Part shown: positions 16,723 to 27,232 of the stretch, piece after piece | Layout of the letters: each line of letters starts with the position of its first letter | How positions within the stretch are numbered: position 1 is the stretch's first letter | Origin: Planctomycetaceae bacterium | GTDB lineage: Bacteria > Planctomycetota > Planctomycetia > Planctomycetales > Planctomycetaceae | Length of the DNA stretch: 34,356 nucleotides | Direction: 5' to 3' | Assembly (NCBI GenBank): GCA_020426515.1 | Contig: JAGQPW010000046.1 | Location: 2,455 to 36,810 of the forward strand | Made by a program: the position numbers and the translations under genes | Notes under the pieces: model-generated | What the model saw: only the letters and a program-made list of their open reading frames with translations | What the model was told of the DNA's origin: nothing | The model's database searches: none

Positions 16723-17343
16723 ATGTTCCCGTCTGCCAGTTTTTTCCGGTACGCGTGGATGCTTGCAATGGCGAGCATATGCGCGAGTGGATGCCAGGGA
16801 ATCAATCATGCCGATTCCGGACTCCGGACAGGCGCTGTTCTCGGGACCGTGGCAGGGGCGGTTGTTGGCCACCAGAGTGGCCACGGAGCGGAAGGAGCTC
16901 TGATCGGTGCCGCGGCCGGGGCAATCACCGGGAACATGATCGGCGAAGCACAGGATGAGCGGGATGCAGCCATTGCCCATGCTCAGGCACTGGAATATGC
17001 CGAGCCGGCACTGACCAACAACGATTTGATCTACATGGCGCAGAACGGACTGGGCGACGATGTGATCATCAACTCCGTCCGATCCCGAGGGGGGCGGTTT
17101 GATCTCAGCCCCAATGGACTGATTCAATTGCGTAACGCTGGTGTCAGCGATCGCGTGCTTGTCGCCGTGCAACAGGCCGGCGAACGGCCAACCGTGACGA
17201 CGGTCTCCGGCAGTCGGCCCAGTTCGATTGTGGTCGTTCCCAGCGTGGGCGTTGTTGTTGGCCCGCGACCGGTCCACGTTGTTCCGCGCGGTCCATACCA
17301 CCGACATCACCACAGGCACGGTCCGCATCTGCACTGGTGGTGA
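16723..17343 (+). CDS. Glycine-zipper lipoprotein with His-rich tail
   Basis: 206 residues from ATG 16723, with AGAAGGA six bases upstream; the longer frame from TTG 16702 is rejected. A signal peptide with lipobox ASGC (Cys24) is followed by a glycine zipper at about 36-75 (GAVLGTVAGAVVGH, GAAAGAITGNMIGEAQ), an outer-membrane-associated helix type. Then comes a globular segment (TNNDLIYMAQNGLGDDVIIN, later LIQLRNAGVSDRVLVAVQQA) resembling the small domain often found with planctomycete glycine zippers. The C-terminus is low-complexity Val/Pro followed by a histidine-rich stretch (YHRHHHRHGPHLHWW), which could bind metal ions. It appears monocistronic. Confidence 0.85.
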   Translation: MFPSASFFRYAWMLAMASICASGCQGINHADSGLRTGAVLGTVAGAVVGHQSGHGAEGALIGAAAGAITGNMIGEAQDERDAAIAHAQALEYAEPALTNNDLIYMAQNGLGDDVIINSVRSRGGRFDLSPNGLIQLRNAGVSDRVLVAVQQAGERPTVTTVSGSRPSSIVVVPSVGVVVGPRPVHVVPRGPYHRHHHRHGPHLHWW

Positions 17344-17419
17344 CAGCGGGGGGATGACCTGAAATCCGTCCGAGATTACAAACGAAAAAACTGAATGAAC
17401 CTTCAGCACCGCATTCCGC

Positions 17420-17457
17420 TATAGTAGAGAACGGAAGGTCCGTCAGCCTGGCTGACG
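17420..17457 (+). promoter_or_regulatory. Putative -10 element and 17-bp hairpin/operator upstream of the REC-GDH gene
   Basis: TATAGT (17420-17425) could be a -10 box, though no good -35 is seen. Sixteen bases downstream CGTCAGC-CTG-GCTGACG (17441-17457) is a perfect inverted repeat with a 7-bp stem. It would lie in the 5' leader, 36 bases before the ATG, and could serve as an operator or an RNA hairpin. Confidence 0.4.
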
Positions 17458-17493
17458 ACGCCCACATCTCTCAGGCAATGGCGGAGGTGGCGA

Positions 17494-19137
17494 ATGGCCA
17501 AGGTTCGAGTGCTGATGGTCGAAGACGACCCGATGCAGGCGAAGCTCATTCAGGGGCTGCTGGAGCGGGCAGGGCAGGGGCGGTTTGAGATGCAGCATGT
17601 CCTGCGTCTCGATGAAGCGATCCCACGACTGGTCTCGCACGACTTCGACGCAGTCCTGCTCGATCTGACATTGCCGGACAGCGAAGGGCTTGCAACCTTC
17701 GAGCGGATGTATGCCGCCGCTGGCGAAATTCCCGTGGTCGTCCTGACGGGTGTGGATGACCTCACACTGGCCGCCAAGGCGGTGGAAGAAGGGGCGCACG
17801 ATTACCTCGTCAAGGGGAAGATCGATGGTGACCGGCTGGTCCGGGCGCTGCATTTCGCGGTGAAGCGAACACTGGCCGAGCAGCAGGAGTGGAACTCGCA
17901 GATGCTGCATCTGGCTCAGCAGCAGTTCCTCAAGGCGGCTCAGATTATGGGGCTGGATGCCAATCTGCGGGAGCGACTGCTGTTTCCGCAACGCACACTG
18001 GTTGTCACCTTGCCGTTCCGCCGCGATGACTACAAGCAGGTAGAAACCGTCTTCGGGTATCGCGTGCAGCACGTGCTGACGATGGGGCCGACGAAGGGGG
18101 GGATTCGCTATCACGAAGATGTGAGCCTGGGAGAAGTTTCTGCACTGGCCATGTGGATGACCTGGAAGTGTGCCTTGATGCGTTTGCCGTTCGGGGGAGC
18201 CAAAGGGGGCGTGCGAATTGACCCGACGCATCTGACCGGCCACGAGTTGCAACGTCTCACACGACGGTTCACGACCGAAATCATCGACATGATTGGCCCG
18301 GACAAGGACATTCCAGCGCCGGACATGGGGACGGATGAACGGGTCATGGCCTGGTTGATGGATACATACAGCCAGCAGGTCGGCTACACAGTTCCGACCG
18401 TGGTGACTGGAAAGCCGGTTGTGCTGGGGGGGTCACTGGGCCGCCGCGAAGCAACTGGACGCGGTCTGGTGTATCTGATCGAAGAAGCCGCCAACGCCAT
18501 GAAGATGCCGCTCAAGGGAGCCACCGCAATCGTACAGGGCTTCGGGAATGTGGGCAGTAATGCGGCAAAATTCCTGGAGGAAGCGGGCGTCAAACTGGTG
18601 GGAGTCAGTGACGTGACGACCGGCCTGTACAACCCCAAGGGGTTGTCGGTTTCTGCGCTGCTGGCCTATCTGGCTGAGCATCGTTCGATGATGGGGTATC
18701 CAGATGCGGAAGCGGTCTCGAATCAGCAGTTGCTCGAACTTCCATGCGACATCCTCGCTCCTTGTGCGATGCAGAACCAGATTACGGGCGGCAATGCCGA
18801 GAAGCTGCAATGCCGACTGCTGGCCGAAGGAGCGAATGGCCCCACGACATTGGAAGCCGACGAAATTCTGCAGGAACGGGGCATCTTCGTGCTGCCCGAT
18901 GTCCTCGGAAATGCGGGCGGGGTGACGGTTTCTTATTTCGAATGGGTGCAGGGGACGCAGAACTACACCTGGTCGCTGGAGGAGATCAACTCACGTCTGC
19001 GGAAGATCATGGTTGATGCATTCCACCGGACATCAACTTTGGCAACCCGCGATCGTCTCGACTTCCGCACGGCTGCGCTGATTGGTGGAATTGAGCGAGT
19101 AGCCGAAGCCAAACTGAAACGGGGCCTGTTCCCATAA
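17494..19137 (+). CDS. Response-regulator receiver domain fused to glutamate dehydrogenase
   Basis: One uninterrupted frame of 547 residues. Residues 1-122 are a complete receiver domain: acidic pocket Glu10-Asp11-Asp12, phospho-acceptor Asp57 in VLLDLTLPD, Thr85 in VVLTG and Lys107 in DYLVKG. A helical linker (about 123-160, Gln-rich) leads into a full Glu/Leu/Phe/Val dehydrogenase. That part has substrate Lys201 (TKGGIRYH), Lys225, catalytic Lys237 in PFGGAKGG and Asp277 in IPAPDMGT. The NAD-binding GFGNVGS (349-355) follows, then the usual C-terminus with AEGANGPTT. All key residues of both halves are intact. The reaction should be reversible oxidative deamination of glutamate (or another amino acid) to the 2-oxoacid. 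The fusion implies phosphorylation by a histidine kinase could switch the enzyme. No kinase gene is adjacent. Confidence 0.93.
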   Translation: MAKVRVLMVEDDPMQAKLIQGLLERAGQGRFEMQHVLRLDEAIPRLVSHDFDAVLLDLTLPDSEGLATFERMYAAAGEIPVVVLTGVDDLTLAAKAVEEGAHDYLVKGKIDGDRLVRALHFAVKRTLAEQQEWNSQMLHLAQQQFLKAAQIMGLDANLRERLLFPQRTLVVTLPFRRDDYKQVETVFGYRVQHVLTMGPTKGGIRYHEDVSLGEVSALAMWMTWKCALMRLPFGGAKGGVRIDPTHLTGHELQRLTRRFTTEIIDMIGPDKDIPAPDMGTDERVMAWLMDTYSQQVGYTVPTVVTGKPVVLGGSLGRREATGRGLVYLIEEAANAMKMPLKGATAIVQGFGNVGSNAAKFLEEAGVKLVGVSDVTTGLYNPKGLSVSALLAYLAEHRSMMGYPDAEAVSNQQLLELPCDILAPCAMQNQITGGNAEKLQCRLLAEGANGPTTLEADEILQERGIFVLPDVLGNAGGVTVSYFEWVQGTQNYTWSLEEINSRLRKIMVDAFHRTSTLATRDRLDFRTAALIGGIERVAEAKLKRGLFP

Positions 19138-19267
19138 GCGTTCACAAAGCTGTCCCGGTCGGCATTCCGAACTCTGCCTGATGCACTGTGGACGCCGCCT
19201 GCGAAGTCGCCATAATCGCCCGCCGGTTCTGACCGATGCTGAGTCGGAACTGGAGGTCGAGCAAGCG

Positions 19268-20185
19268 ATGGAGAGCAAGATGTCGACGCAACCGAAGGCA
19301 CAAATTCGAGGCCCCATTCTGGACTATCTGGTCCTGTTCTTTGCCGGTCTACTTTACGCGGTCGCCCTGCAGTATTTCGTGCTCCCTTCAAAAATCATTC
19401 TCACCGGGACCGAAGGGATTGCAGCGGCGCTCTCTTACCTGCTGGAACAACAGTGGGTGTTCATCGCGCTGTACGCAGTCTTCCAGACGGCGCTATTGCT
19501 GTTCGCCTTTTTTCGCATCAGCAGCACATTCGCGCTGCGATCGCTGGTGGTGGTCGCCACGGTGGTGGTGGCACTTTCGGTCATGCCGCAGTTGCAGGTG
19601 GCTAAGCCCGAACCGGAAAACGAGCGGATCATTCTCGTCATCTTTGGCGGACTGCTGGCGGGAGTGGCCAAGGCACTGGCGTTTCAGCGTCGCGGTTCCA
19701 CCGGTGACGAAGACATTCTGGGAGCGTACTTCGCCTCAAAGTATCTGAAGCCGGTGGGATCGATCGGGGTCATCGCAGCGGTGATCTCAACAGCGTTTGG
19801 TCTGACACTCGACTACATCAAGAACGGCGAAGTGGTCTCTCTGGTCAACACGTTGATGTACACCTGCATCTACATCTTCATCACGGCGGAATCGCTCAAC
19901 AATCTGTACCGAAAGTTCAAGCTGACGATGCTGGTAATTGTGTCTCGTCGACAGAACGAAGTGGGGCAGATGATGCGCGAGGTCATGCCATACCGTACCT
20001 ACACCGTACAGCAGGGAGTCGGCGGGCACAGCGGAGAATCGTTCAGCATGCTCCGAACGATCGTCACACACGAAGAGTTGCCCGCGATGATGGAGGCTGT
20101 TGAAGCAGCCGACCCGAACGCGTTCTTCTATCACCACGACATCGAAGGCATTTCACGGCGATATTACATTCCGCCCATCCGGTAG
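19268..20185 (+). CDS. YitT-family membrane protein (DUF2179 C-terminus)
   Basis: 305 residues from ATG 19268. About five hydrophobic helices (for example YLVLFFAGLLYAVALQYFVL, WVFIALYAVFQTALLLFAFF, IILVIFGGLLAGVAKALAFQ) precede a cytosolic C-terminal domain of about 85 residues. That domain carries the DUF2179 pattern (TMLVIVSRRQNEVGQMM, ending EAADPNAFFYHHDIEGI). Glycine-rich membrane motifs GTEGIAAAL and GSTGDEDIL fit YitT/YebE proteins, whose transport substrate is not established. It follows the REC-GDH gene by 130 bases on the same strand, with no terminator seen between them, so co-expression is possible. The hydrolase gene at 20215 converges on its end with a 29-base gap. Confidence 0.88.
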   Translation: MESKMSTQPKAQIRGPILDYLVLFFAGLLYAVALQYFVLPSKIILTGTEGIAAALSYLLEQQWVFIALYAVFQTALLLFAFFRISSTFALRSLVVVATVVVALSVMPQLQVAKPEPENERIILVIFGGLLAGVAKALAFQRRGSTGDEDILGAYFASKYLKPVGSIGVIAAVISTAFGLTLDYIKNGEVVSLVNTLMYTCIYIFITAESLNNLYRKFKLTMLVIVSRRQNEVGQMMREVMPYRTYTVQQGVGGHSGESFSMLRTIVTHEELPAMMEAVEAADPNAFFYHHDIEGISRRYYIPPIR

Positions 20186-20214
20186 GTGCCGCCACATTGG
20201 TCATCGCTGTGGCA

Positions 20215-22539
20215 TCAAAGCGACAGTTTGGACCAATAAAGGCGTTCACGGTCGCCGCGCAGCCTGAGATCTTCGAGCAACGTCTCGAACTGCGGCTCAA
20301 CGAAGCTGTTGAAAACCATGCGGGAATTGATGGACACTCGATGGCGAACGTCGAAGTCGATCAGTTCCGGTGCCAGCCACAGTGTGGTGCTTTTGCCGGG
20401 ATGGCTGACATAGATGGGACCGCCCGGGGCGATGTGGGCGGTGATGGGACGCGACTGAATTCCCCTTCCGCTGCCATCGGCAGGAACTGGCGGAAACAGG
20501 CGTTCGGGGAGATCGTGAACTTCGACCCAGTTGAACTGGTTGTCCGTTATGCGCAGTGACCCGATCTTAAAGTCCATCGTCTTGGACAACGGTCGCCGAG
20601 TGATATTCTGCATCCAGTCAAAGATCCGAGGCTGCTCTTCGACGAAACTTTCGAAACCACGACTCTTGTAATCACAGTAGATGATGTCCTGCCCCTTGAG
20701 CATCATGCGGTTGAGCTTGGGAGCATTGTTCGAAACGGTTTCACGGTCCCGCTCACCTCCGACCACATACCAGCTGAGGTTGGCCCCATTCTCCCACAGG
20801 AACACGGCGTGACGTTCCACCTGTCCGGCAACACAGATTGCGCCTGCGAACAGGTCGGGAGCACTCAGACCAACGTCGTAGCAGGCGTCGGCTCCCATGC
20901 CATGACCTGCAAGAAAGATGCGGTTGGAATCCACACGCAGTCGTTTGCGCACATGTTCGATCGATCGGCGGACGACCTGCAGCGAGTGCGCGGAGTAATC
21001 ATGAGCCGTGGCGGTTTCCTCACAGTGATGCGGAGCAATCACAATGTATCCGCGACGCTGTCCCCAGCCTGGATTCTGCTCATCGCCCGCCCACAGACGA
21101 ATCGAGTCCTCGAACGTGCGGCCATTGGCATGCATCACAACGAGTAGCGGGTAGTGGTGATGCGGGCTGTATTCGGGGGGCAGCATGACCGAATACCCCA
21201 TGGTCTCCGCAGGGACGCCAGCGGTAAACTCGACATCAACAACCGTTCCGGATTCCCGTGTTGGCGGCTCGAAGGGCAACGGCAGCAGCGGCACCATGTG
21301 CGCCAGCCTCGCTACGTTCACACCTTCCAGGTTGGTCAGTTCTTCTGTGATGGCTTCCCGCCGGAAGGGATTGTCATCGCAGCGGAGGTACTCCAGTGCG
21401 AGGAAGCGTGCCGCCCACAGATTGCGCGCCACCGGAAGTTCGGTGATCGCCTCCGATGCTCCCAGCAGCCAGCCGGAATAGGCGAGTGCCAGTTTCTGTT
21501 CGGCAGAGAGGCTGTCGTCTCCCTCCGTCTGCAGGAACGGTCGGAGCCGTCCCAGCGTTTCGTAGTGCAATTCATCCTGCAGCACAGCGCGCAGCGGCTG
21601 CAGGGCATGAGCAAGCTCCATCGGCAACTGGGCGTGCGTCACATCCAGCAGCATCAGCGCGCGGTCTCGATCTTCAATGGCGTTCTCGTAGTCGCGCACA
21701 ATGTCGTTGGCTTCGCGGAGGACATCGGCACTCACCTGATCGGCGGGGAACTGGCGGGAGATGTAGTAGGCCAGTTGATGCTGCCCCGATTCGCGTCGCA
21801 GCTGCAGTTCATTCAGTCCCAGCCGGGCTTTGAGTTCGAAGATCTGTTGTCGAAACTCCTGACACCAGGCGGCGGCATCGGGAAAGTCCTGTGCGATCCG
21901 GTCGAGTTCCTGCTGAGCCAGTGAAGGCAGGTCGGCCTGCAGATAGAACTGCACAGCCGCTTTGCGGTCGGACAGACTGGCCTGATCGGTGGCGTTCTCG
22001 ATCAGCATGTGAAGGACATCGGGCGGAATGGTGCGAGTGTCCAGGTTGTATTCCCAGACGTGCGTGAGTCCTTCGATTTTGGCGTAGTCGGGACGGATCT
22101 GCGTGATGCCCTGCACGATGTGAATGGGGCGTCCCTTACTCATCAGAGTAACGGTGCGTCGTCCGAACTTATCGAACGGCTCCATCTGGGCTGCCCCGAC
22201 AATAGCCGGACCGATGGAACGACCGGTCTTCTGCTGAAACAGATCGTACGAGACATCCGAAGTGAACGGATCGCTGTCAATCGGCGGGACTGCAACGTGC
22301 TGATACGGTACGAAGTATCGACGAACCCCGTCGTCCACCATATAGAAGGGCTGATTGCGGATCTCTGTGAAGTCATTCTGGCCCGCAGTCAGCATGTTCA
22401 GACCGGGAACCTTAACCACCGTTCCTTCAAGAATGAGGCCGCAATCGAGATACAGTTCCCCGGCGGAAAGGAGACCTGCCACGCTGAGCAGGCCCAGCAG
22501 GCCGAACAAAAAACGAAGCTGTTTCAAAACCATGGCCAT
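20215..22539 (-). CDS. Secreted alpha/beta-hydrolase-like protein with altered nucleophile motif
   Basis: 774 residues (a start at 22533 is equally possible). An N-terminal signal peptide (LRFLFGLLGLLSVAGLLSAG) precedes about 400 residues of helical, unrecognised sequence. From about 420 follows a hydrolase of the PHB-depolymerase/feruloyl-esterase type: MGYSVMLPPEYSPHHHYPLL, VVMHANGR, GYIVIAPHH, and SNRIFLAGHGMGADACYDVG. The GxSxG elbow is GHGMG, so the usual serine is glycine; catalysis by the standard triad is then doubtful. After the domain (FESFVEEQPRIFDWM) come about 120 residues of beta-rich sequence. Probably periplasmic. The base sequence at 20895-20905 supports the Gly codon directly. 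Confidence 0.8.
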   Translation of the reverse strand: MAMVLKQLRFLFGLLGLLSVAGLLSAGELYLDCGLILEGTVVKVPGLNMLTAGQNDFTEIRNQPFYMVDDGVRRYFVPYQHVAVPPIDSDPFTSDVSYDLFQQKTGRSIGPAIVGAAQMEPFDKFGRRTVTLMSKGRPIHIVQGITQIRPDYAKIEGLTHVWEYNLDTRTIPPDVLHMLIENATDQASLSDRKAAVQFYLQADLPSLAQQELDRIAQDFPDAAAWCQEFRQQIFELKARLGLNELQLRRESGQHQLAYYISRQFPADQVSADVLREANDIVRDYENAIEDRDRALMLLDVTHAQLPMELAHALQPLRAVLQDELHYETLGRLRPFLQTEGDDSLSAEQKLALAYSGWLLGASEAITELPVARNLWAARFLALEYLRCDDNPFRREAITEELTNLEGVNVARLAHMVPLLPLPFEPPTRESGTVVDVEFTAGVPAETMGYSVMLPPEYSPHHHYPLLVVMHANGRTFEDSIRLWAGDEQNPGWGQRRGYIVIAPHHCEETATAHDYSAHSLQVVRRSIEHVRKRLRVDSNRIFLAGHGMGADACYDVGLSAPDLFAGAICVAGQVERHAVFLWENGANLSWYVVGGERDRETVSNNAPKLNRMMLKGQDIIYCDYKSRGFESFVEEQPRIFDWMQNITRRPLSKTMDFKIGSLRITDNQFNWVEVHDLPERLFPPVPADGSGRGIQSRPITAHIAPGGPIYVSHPGKSTTLWLAPELIDFDVRHRVSINSRMVFNSFVEPQFETLLEDLRLRGDRERLYWSKLSL

Positions 22540-23145
22540 CAGGAATCGGAGTCAACTGGAGTTCGCCGCCCTGGGGCACCCACTGCGACCGCGCGGCAAT
22601 ATCTCCCCGTCTCATCGTCCCGCCGTTTCGCGTTCCCTGCCATCAGAACACTCCGGCGCAGACCACCTCAGCAGTAGTATCGTCCTCATGATGCGCAGCC
22701 CGTGGCGCGATTGCCATCGCAAAGAGTTGAATTGGAACGATGGGAGCCATCCATCGGGCTGGGTAGACCAGGTAAGACGTGATGGGCGTCTCCGTCTCCA
22801 CAACGGCCGAACGCGCCCCACACAATAAATGCGAGAACGCTGATGCAACTCATTCCCGAGCGTCGCGAGTTTGATGTAATGCACTTCATTTGAAAGAGAT
22901 GCGCTCCCACAAATCGAATCGTCGTTTGGCAGCGGCGGCAGGGGTCCGGCATGTCGTGTTACTGGTCGCAATTCCCCGGGCGGCGGCGAGTTGCAATTTT
23001 CTCGCTGCGTGCATACCTTGCGGCCTCGCGCTGGCCCGAACATCGCTCAGGGTCTGCGCCGAATTCCGTCCGCATCGGCTGCCTGCCGGGCCCTCACATG
23101 CGGATGCACACAACACTGACGGTTGTTTTTCCGGAGAGAATGCTG
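22540..23145. other. 600-bp region without a convincing gene
   Basis: This lies between the divergent hydrolase and transketolase genes. A minus-strand frame at 22643-22825 (60 codons, with a hydrophobic centre WMAPIVPIQLFAMAIAP) is the best coding candidate, but it has no clear ribosome site and no recognisable family. The transketolase frame runs open upstream to 22951, but that part is Arg/Pro/Ser-rich and looks untranslated. GGAG at 23133-23136 is the likely ribosome site of the downstream gene. No tRNA, repeat or riboswitch was identified. Confidence 0.45.
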
Positions 23146-25077
<1,932 letters not shown>

Positions 25078-25111
25078 TAACCCGAGTCCTGACCGACAAA
25101 ACGGAAGAGAG

Positions 25112-25135
25112 CAGGGGGCACGAGCCCCCTGTTTT
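25112..25135 (+). terminator. Rho-independent terminator of the transketolase-like gene
   Basis: CAGGGGGC-ACGA-GCCCCCTG forms a perfect 8-bp GC-rich stem with a 4-base loop, followed directly by TTTT. It begins 34 bases after the TAA stop. Confidence 0.85.
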
Positions 25136-25452
25136 CGCGCGCCGCCCCCCCCTTATGACCGTTTTCCGGTCTCCGCCGCTTCGCAATGCGGGACGGAATT
25201 TGCGGCCGTTCCGCCAAATTGCCGCCCACACTCAGCCCACACTCAGCCCACATTTCGGCACATTCTGCCATTCCTGCGGGTCTATCGGTACTTCGGGCCG
25301 AAATCTTGAACTCATGTTGTGAGATTCTCGAAGCACTGATAGGGTCCCGCTCCCATCCCCATGTCCTCGACGGACGGTTTTGGCGAGCAGTTCTCCGCTC
25401 AACGCCGTGCGTCCACTCCCTTCCGAATTCCCCACTCCCCGGGGCGTCACTC
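25136..25452. other. Intergenic region with short tandem repeat
   Basis: No gene is seen. The 11-base unit CCCACACTCAG occurs twice in tandem (25225-25235, 25236-25246), followed by a partial third copy to 25252. The frame of the downstream gene is open back to 25186, but the upstream part does not look like protein; the lipoprotein signal fixes the start at 25453. Confidence 0.5.
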
Positions 25453-26586
25453 ATGCGCACGCTCTCCCTTCCAGCAACTCTCGAAACCTCTGAACAGCAG
25501 TCCCATCACCTGCGTCGATGGGGCATGCGGCTTGGCTTCTGGATTGTCACCTTCCTCTGGATCGGCCTGGCTTCCACACTGTGTGGCTGCAATATGATGC
25601 ATGGCCCGACCGCGAATATGGTGGGACAGAGCCATTTCCGGCGGGGCCACTTTGCCGCAGCCCAAGGGGCATTCCAGCGGGCCATGGCCGATGATCCGTT
25701 CAATGCCAACTACGCTTACAACATGGCCCGCGCCATGGAAAAGCAGGGGAATACGCAAGGCGCGGAACAGATGTACCAGAAGGCGATGACCATTGATCCT
25801 GCTCATCAATTGGCCTACCGCAGCCTGGGCAAGATGCTTGTCGCGCAAGGCCGTCAGAATGAAGCGACCCTGATGATGCAGGCCTGGGCCGATACTCAAC
25901 CTTACTCGGCGGCCGCATATACCGAACTCGCCACGATTCAGCGGCAAAATGGCGACATCGCCGGTGCCCAGCAGTCACTGCAGCAGGCTCAGCGGCTGCA
26001 GCCTCAGACCATGGCCAGCGCTGCACGCTTCCAGCAGCAGCAACAGGCGATGCGTCCTGTTCAGCAGACGGCCGGTACAATGCCGATGGAGAACATGATG
26101 GCCGCAAATGGTCCTGCACTGCCTAACAGCCCGTACATGAATACCGGGTTCCAGACGTATGACAGCAACATGACGGCCATGGCCGGCAGCTATCCGACGA
26201 CTTCAGCAGATCCATATATGGCCAGCGCTGCGAGCCCCGGAATGACCATGCAACCCACGCCGGGTGCCATGACATACTCGACAACATCACCATCCATGAT
26301 GCCCAGCTACCCTGGCAGCGCGATGCCATATCAGGGACCCCCCATGCCAACGTTTGCTGCTGCCGATGCAAATGCGTCCACAGCGGGCAGCATTGGAGCG
26401 TCGATGCCGTTTCCCTCGGCTGCGGGAACCTATGGAACTCCAATGCCGGTTGCGGCAGGAAGCAGCATGCCACTGACCACCGTCACACCGGGTACCAGTC
26501 CGACCCCGGCAACCGGCTATGCTCCGACTGTCGCCCCTGGACCACCAGTAGCAGTCGGCGCTGTCCCGAGCGTGTCCGCGTTCTAG
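25453..26586 (+). CDS. TPR-repeat lipoprotein with Met/Pro/Ala/Ser-rich tail
   Basis: 377 residues from ATG 25453. A long signal sequence (hydrophobic LGFWIVTFLWIGLAST, lipobox LCGC with Cys46) is followed by three to four tetratricopeptide repeats at about 55-195. Examples are GHFAAAQGAFQRAMADDPFN, GNTQGAEQMYQKAMTIDPAH, and later GDIAGAQQSLQQAQRLQP. From about 205 to the end the sequence is low-complexity, rich in Met, Pro, Ala, Ser, Thr and Tyr, and probably disordered. TPRs mediate protein-protein contacts; the lipid anchor places it on a membrane facing the periplasm. It is probably an assembly scaffold, but no partner is indicated by its neighbours. Confidence 0.88.
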   Translation: MRTLSLPATLETSEQQSHHLRRWGMRLGFWIVTFLWIGLASTLCGCNMMHGPTANMVGQSHFRRGHFAAAQGAFQRAMADDPFNANYAYNMARAMEKQGNTQGAEQMYQKAMTIDPAHQLAYRSLGKMLVAQGRQNEATLMMQAWADTQPYSAAAYTELATIQRQNGDIAGAQQSLQQAQRLQPQTMASAARFQQQQQAMRPVQQTAGTMPMENMMAANGPALPNSPYMNTGFQTYDSNMTAMAGSYPTTSADPYMASAASPGMTMQPTPGAMTYSTTSPSMMPSYPGSAMPYQGPPMPTFAAADANASTAGSIGASMPFPSAAGTYGTPMPVAAGSSMPLTTVTPGTSPTPATGYAPTVAPGPPVAVGAVPSVSAF

Positions 26587-26704
26587 GTGAACGCCGCAAA
26601 GACACGTCAGCGGCTCATTGAGGTGTTGCCCTGGCATTCCGTCCAACCCCTTGTGCTCCACCTCTCGACCTGAACGCCTGTACTTTGTTTTTCAAGTCAA
26701 AGGC

Positions 26705-26733
26705 TTGAGGTTGTGGTGCCTTTGCGGTACTGT
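26705..26733 (+). promoter_or_regulatory. Possible promoter upstream of the MGMT/ATL-like gene
   Basis: TTGAGG (26705-26710) and TACTGT (26728-26733) are separated by 17 bases, about 130 bases before the gene start. Match is partial; judged by eye only. Confidence 0.3.
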
Positions 26734-26861
26734 GGACTGCATCTACTCTAGCTCGGATGTGCCAGCTGTCGCCCTGTGAGGCGACCCTCATCCCCGCTCC
26801 AATGACGGTCTCCAAGCCCCTGCGCGCGGAGAGAGTTCGAATTCAGCTTTGGAGGAATGTC

Positions 26862-27212
26862 ATGTCAGCACGCGCTTCCGCAGTGGCGGAAATCCTGTGG
26901 GAACTCAAACGGGCCGATAAGGTGGCGAAGTTCACCGACATCGCTGCTCGCGCGGGATTCAGTGCTGGTGCCAACGGTCGGGCCATGGCAACCTGTCTGA
27001 AAGCCGTTCGTCGCGACTGGCCGCATCTCGAATGGTGGAGAGCCATTTCCGACGACGCCACTGTCAAAGCCGATGGTGAACAGGTTGGGCATGTGACCGC
27101 TTGGGGCGTTGCCACCGGTGAAGAAAAGGCGGGTCGATTGACCCTAAAGCTTGACGACGAACAAGTGATGAACTGGGATGAAGCCTCCTCACCGAGTGCT
27201 GTGAACGGCTGA
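26862..27212 (+). CDS. Small MGMT/ATL-like DNA-binding-domain protein (tentative)
   Basis: 116 residues from ATG 26862, with a strong GGAGGA site (26851-26856). The sequence KVAKFTDIAARAGFSAGANG followed by RAMATCLKAV and WPHLEWWRAISDD has the layout of the winged-helix domain of O6-alkylguanine-DNA alkyltransferases and alkyltransferase-like proteins (yGevatYgdIA...R.vG.al....PWhRVi..dG). The alkyl-accepting PCHR motif is absent; its position would fall near LEWWRA. If the match is real it would be a non-catalytic ATL-type protein recognising alkylated DNA bases. Similarity is weak, and a general winged-helix protein is the alternative. It is followed after 20 bases by a lipase-like gene. 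Confidence 0.6.
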   Translation: MSARASAVAEILWELKRADKVAKFTDIAARAGFSAGANGRAMATCLKAVRRDWPHLEWWRAISDDATVKADGEQVGHVTAWGVATGEEKAGRLTLKLDDEQVMNWDEASSPSAVNG

Positions 27213-27232
27213 GCGGCCAGCCACGGTGAGAC

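Noticed and set aside
20215..22600. Long plus-strand frames across the secreted hydrolase gene (for example 21154-21924)
   Set aside because: They are antisense to a continuous 774-codon gene with signal peptide and recognisable domain; the plus-strand products show no family features.
22643..22825. 60-codon minus-strand frame with a hydrophobic centre
   Set aside because: GC at third positions is not distinctive, no ribosome site is visible and no homologue is recognised, so it is mentioned only within the intergenic entry.
25225..25252. CRISPR-like or other meaningful array
   Set aside because: Just two and a half copies of an 11-base unit without spacers; a simple tandem repeat.
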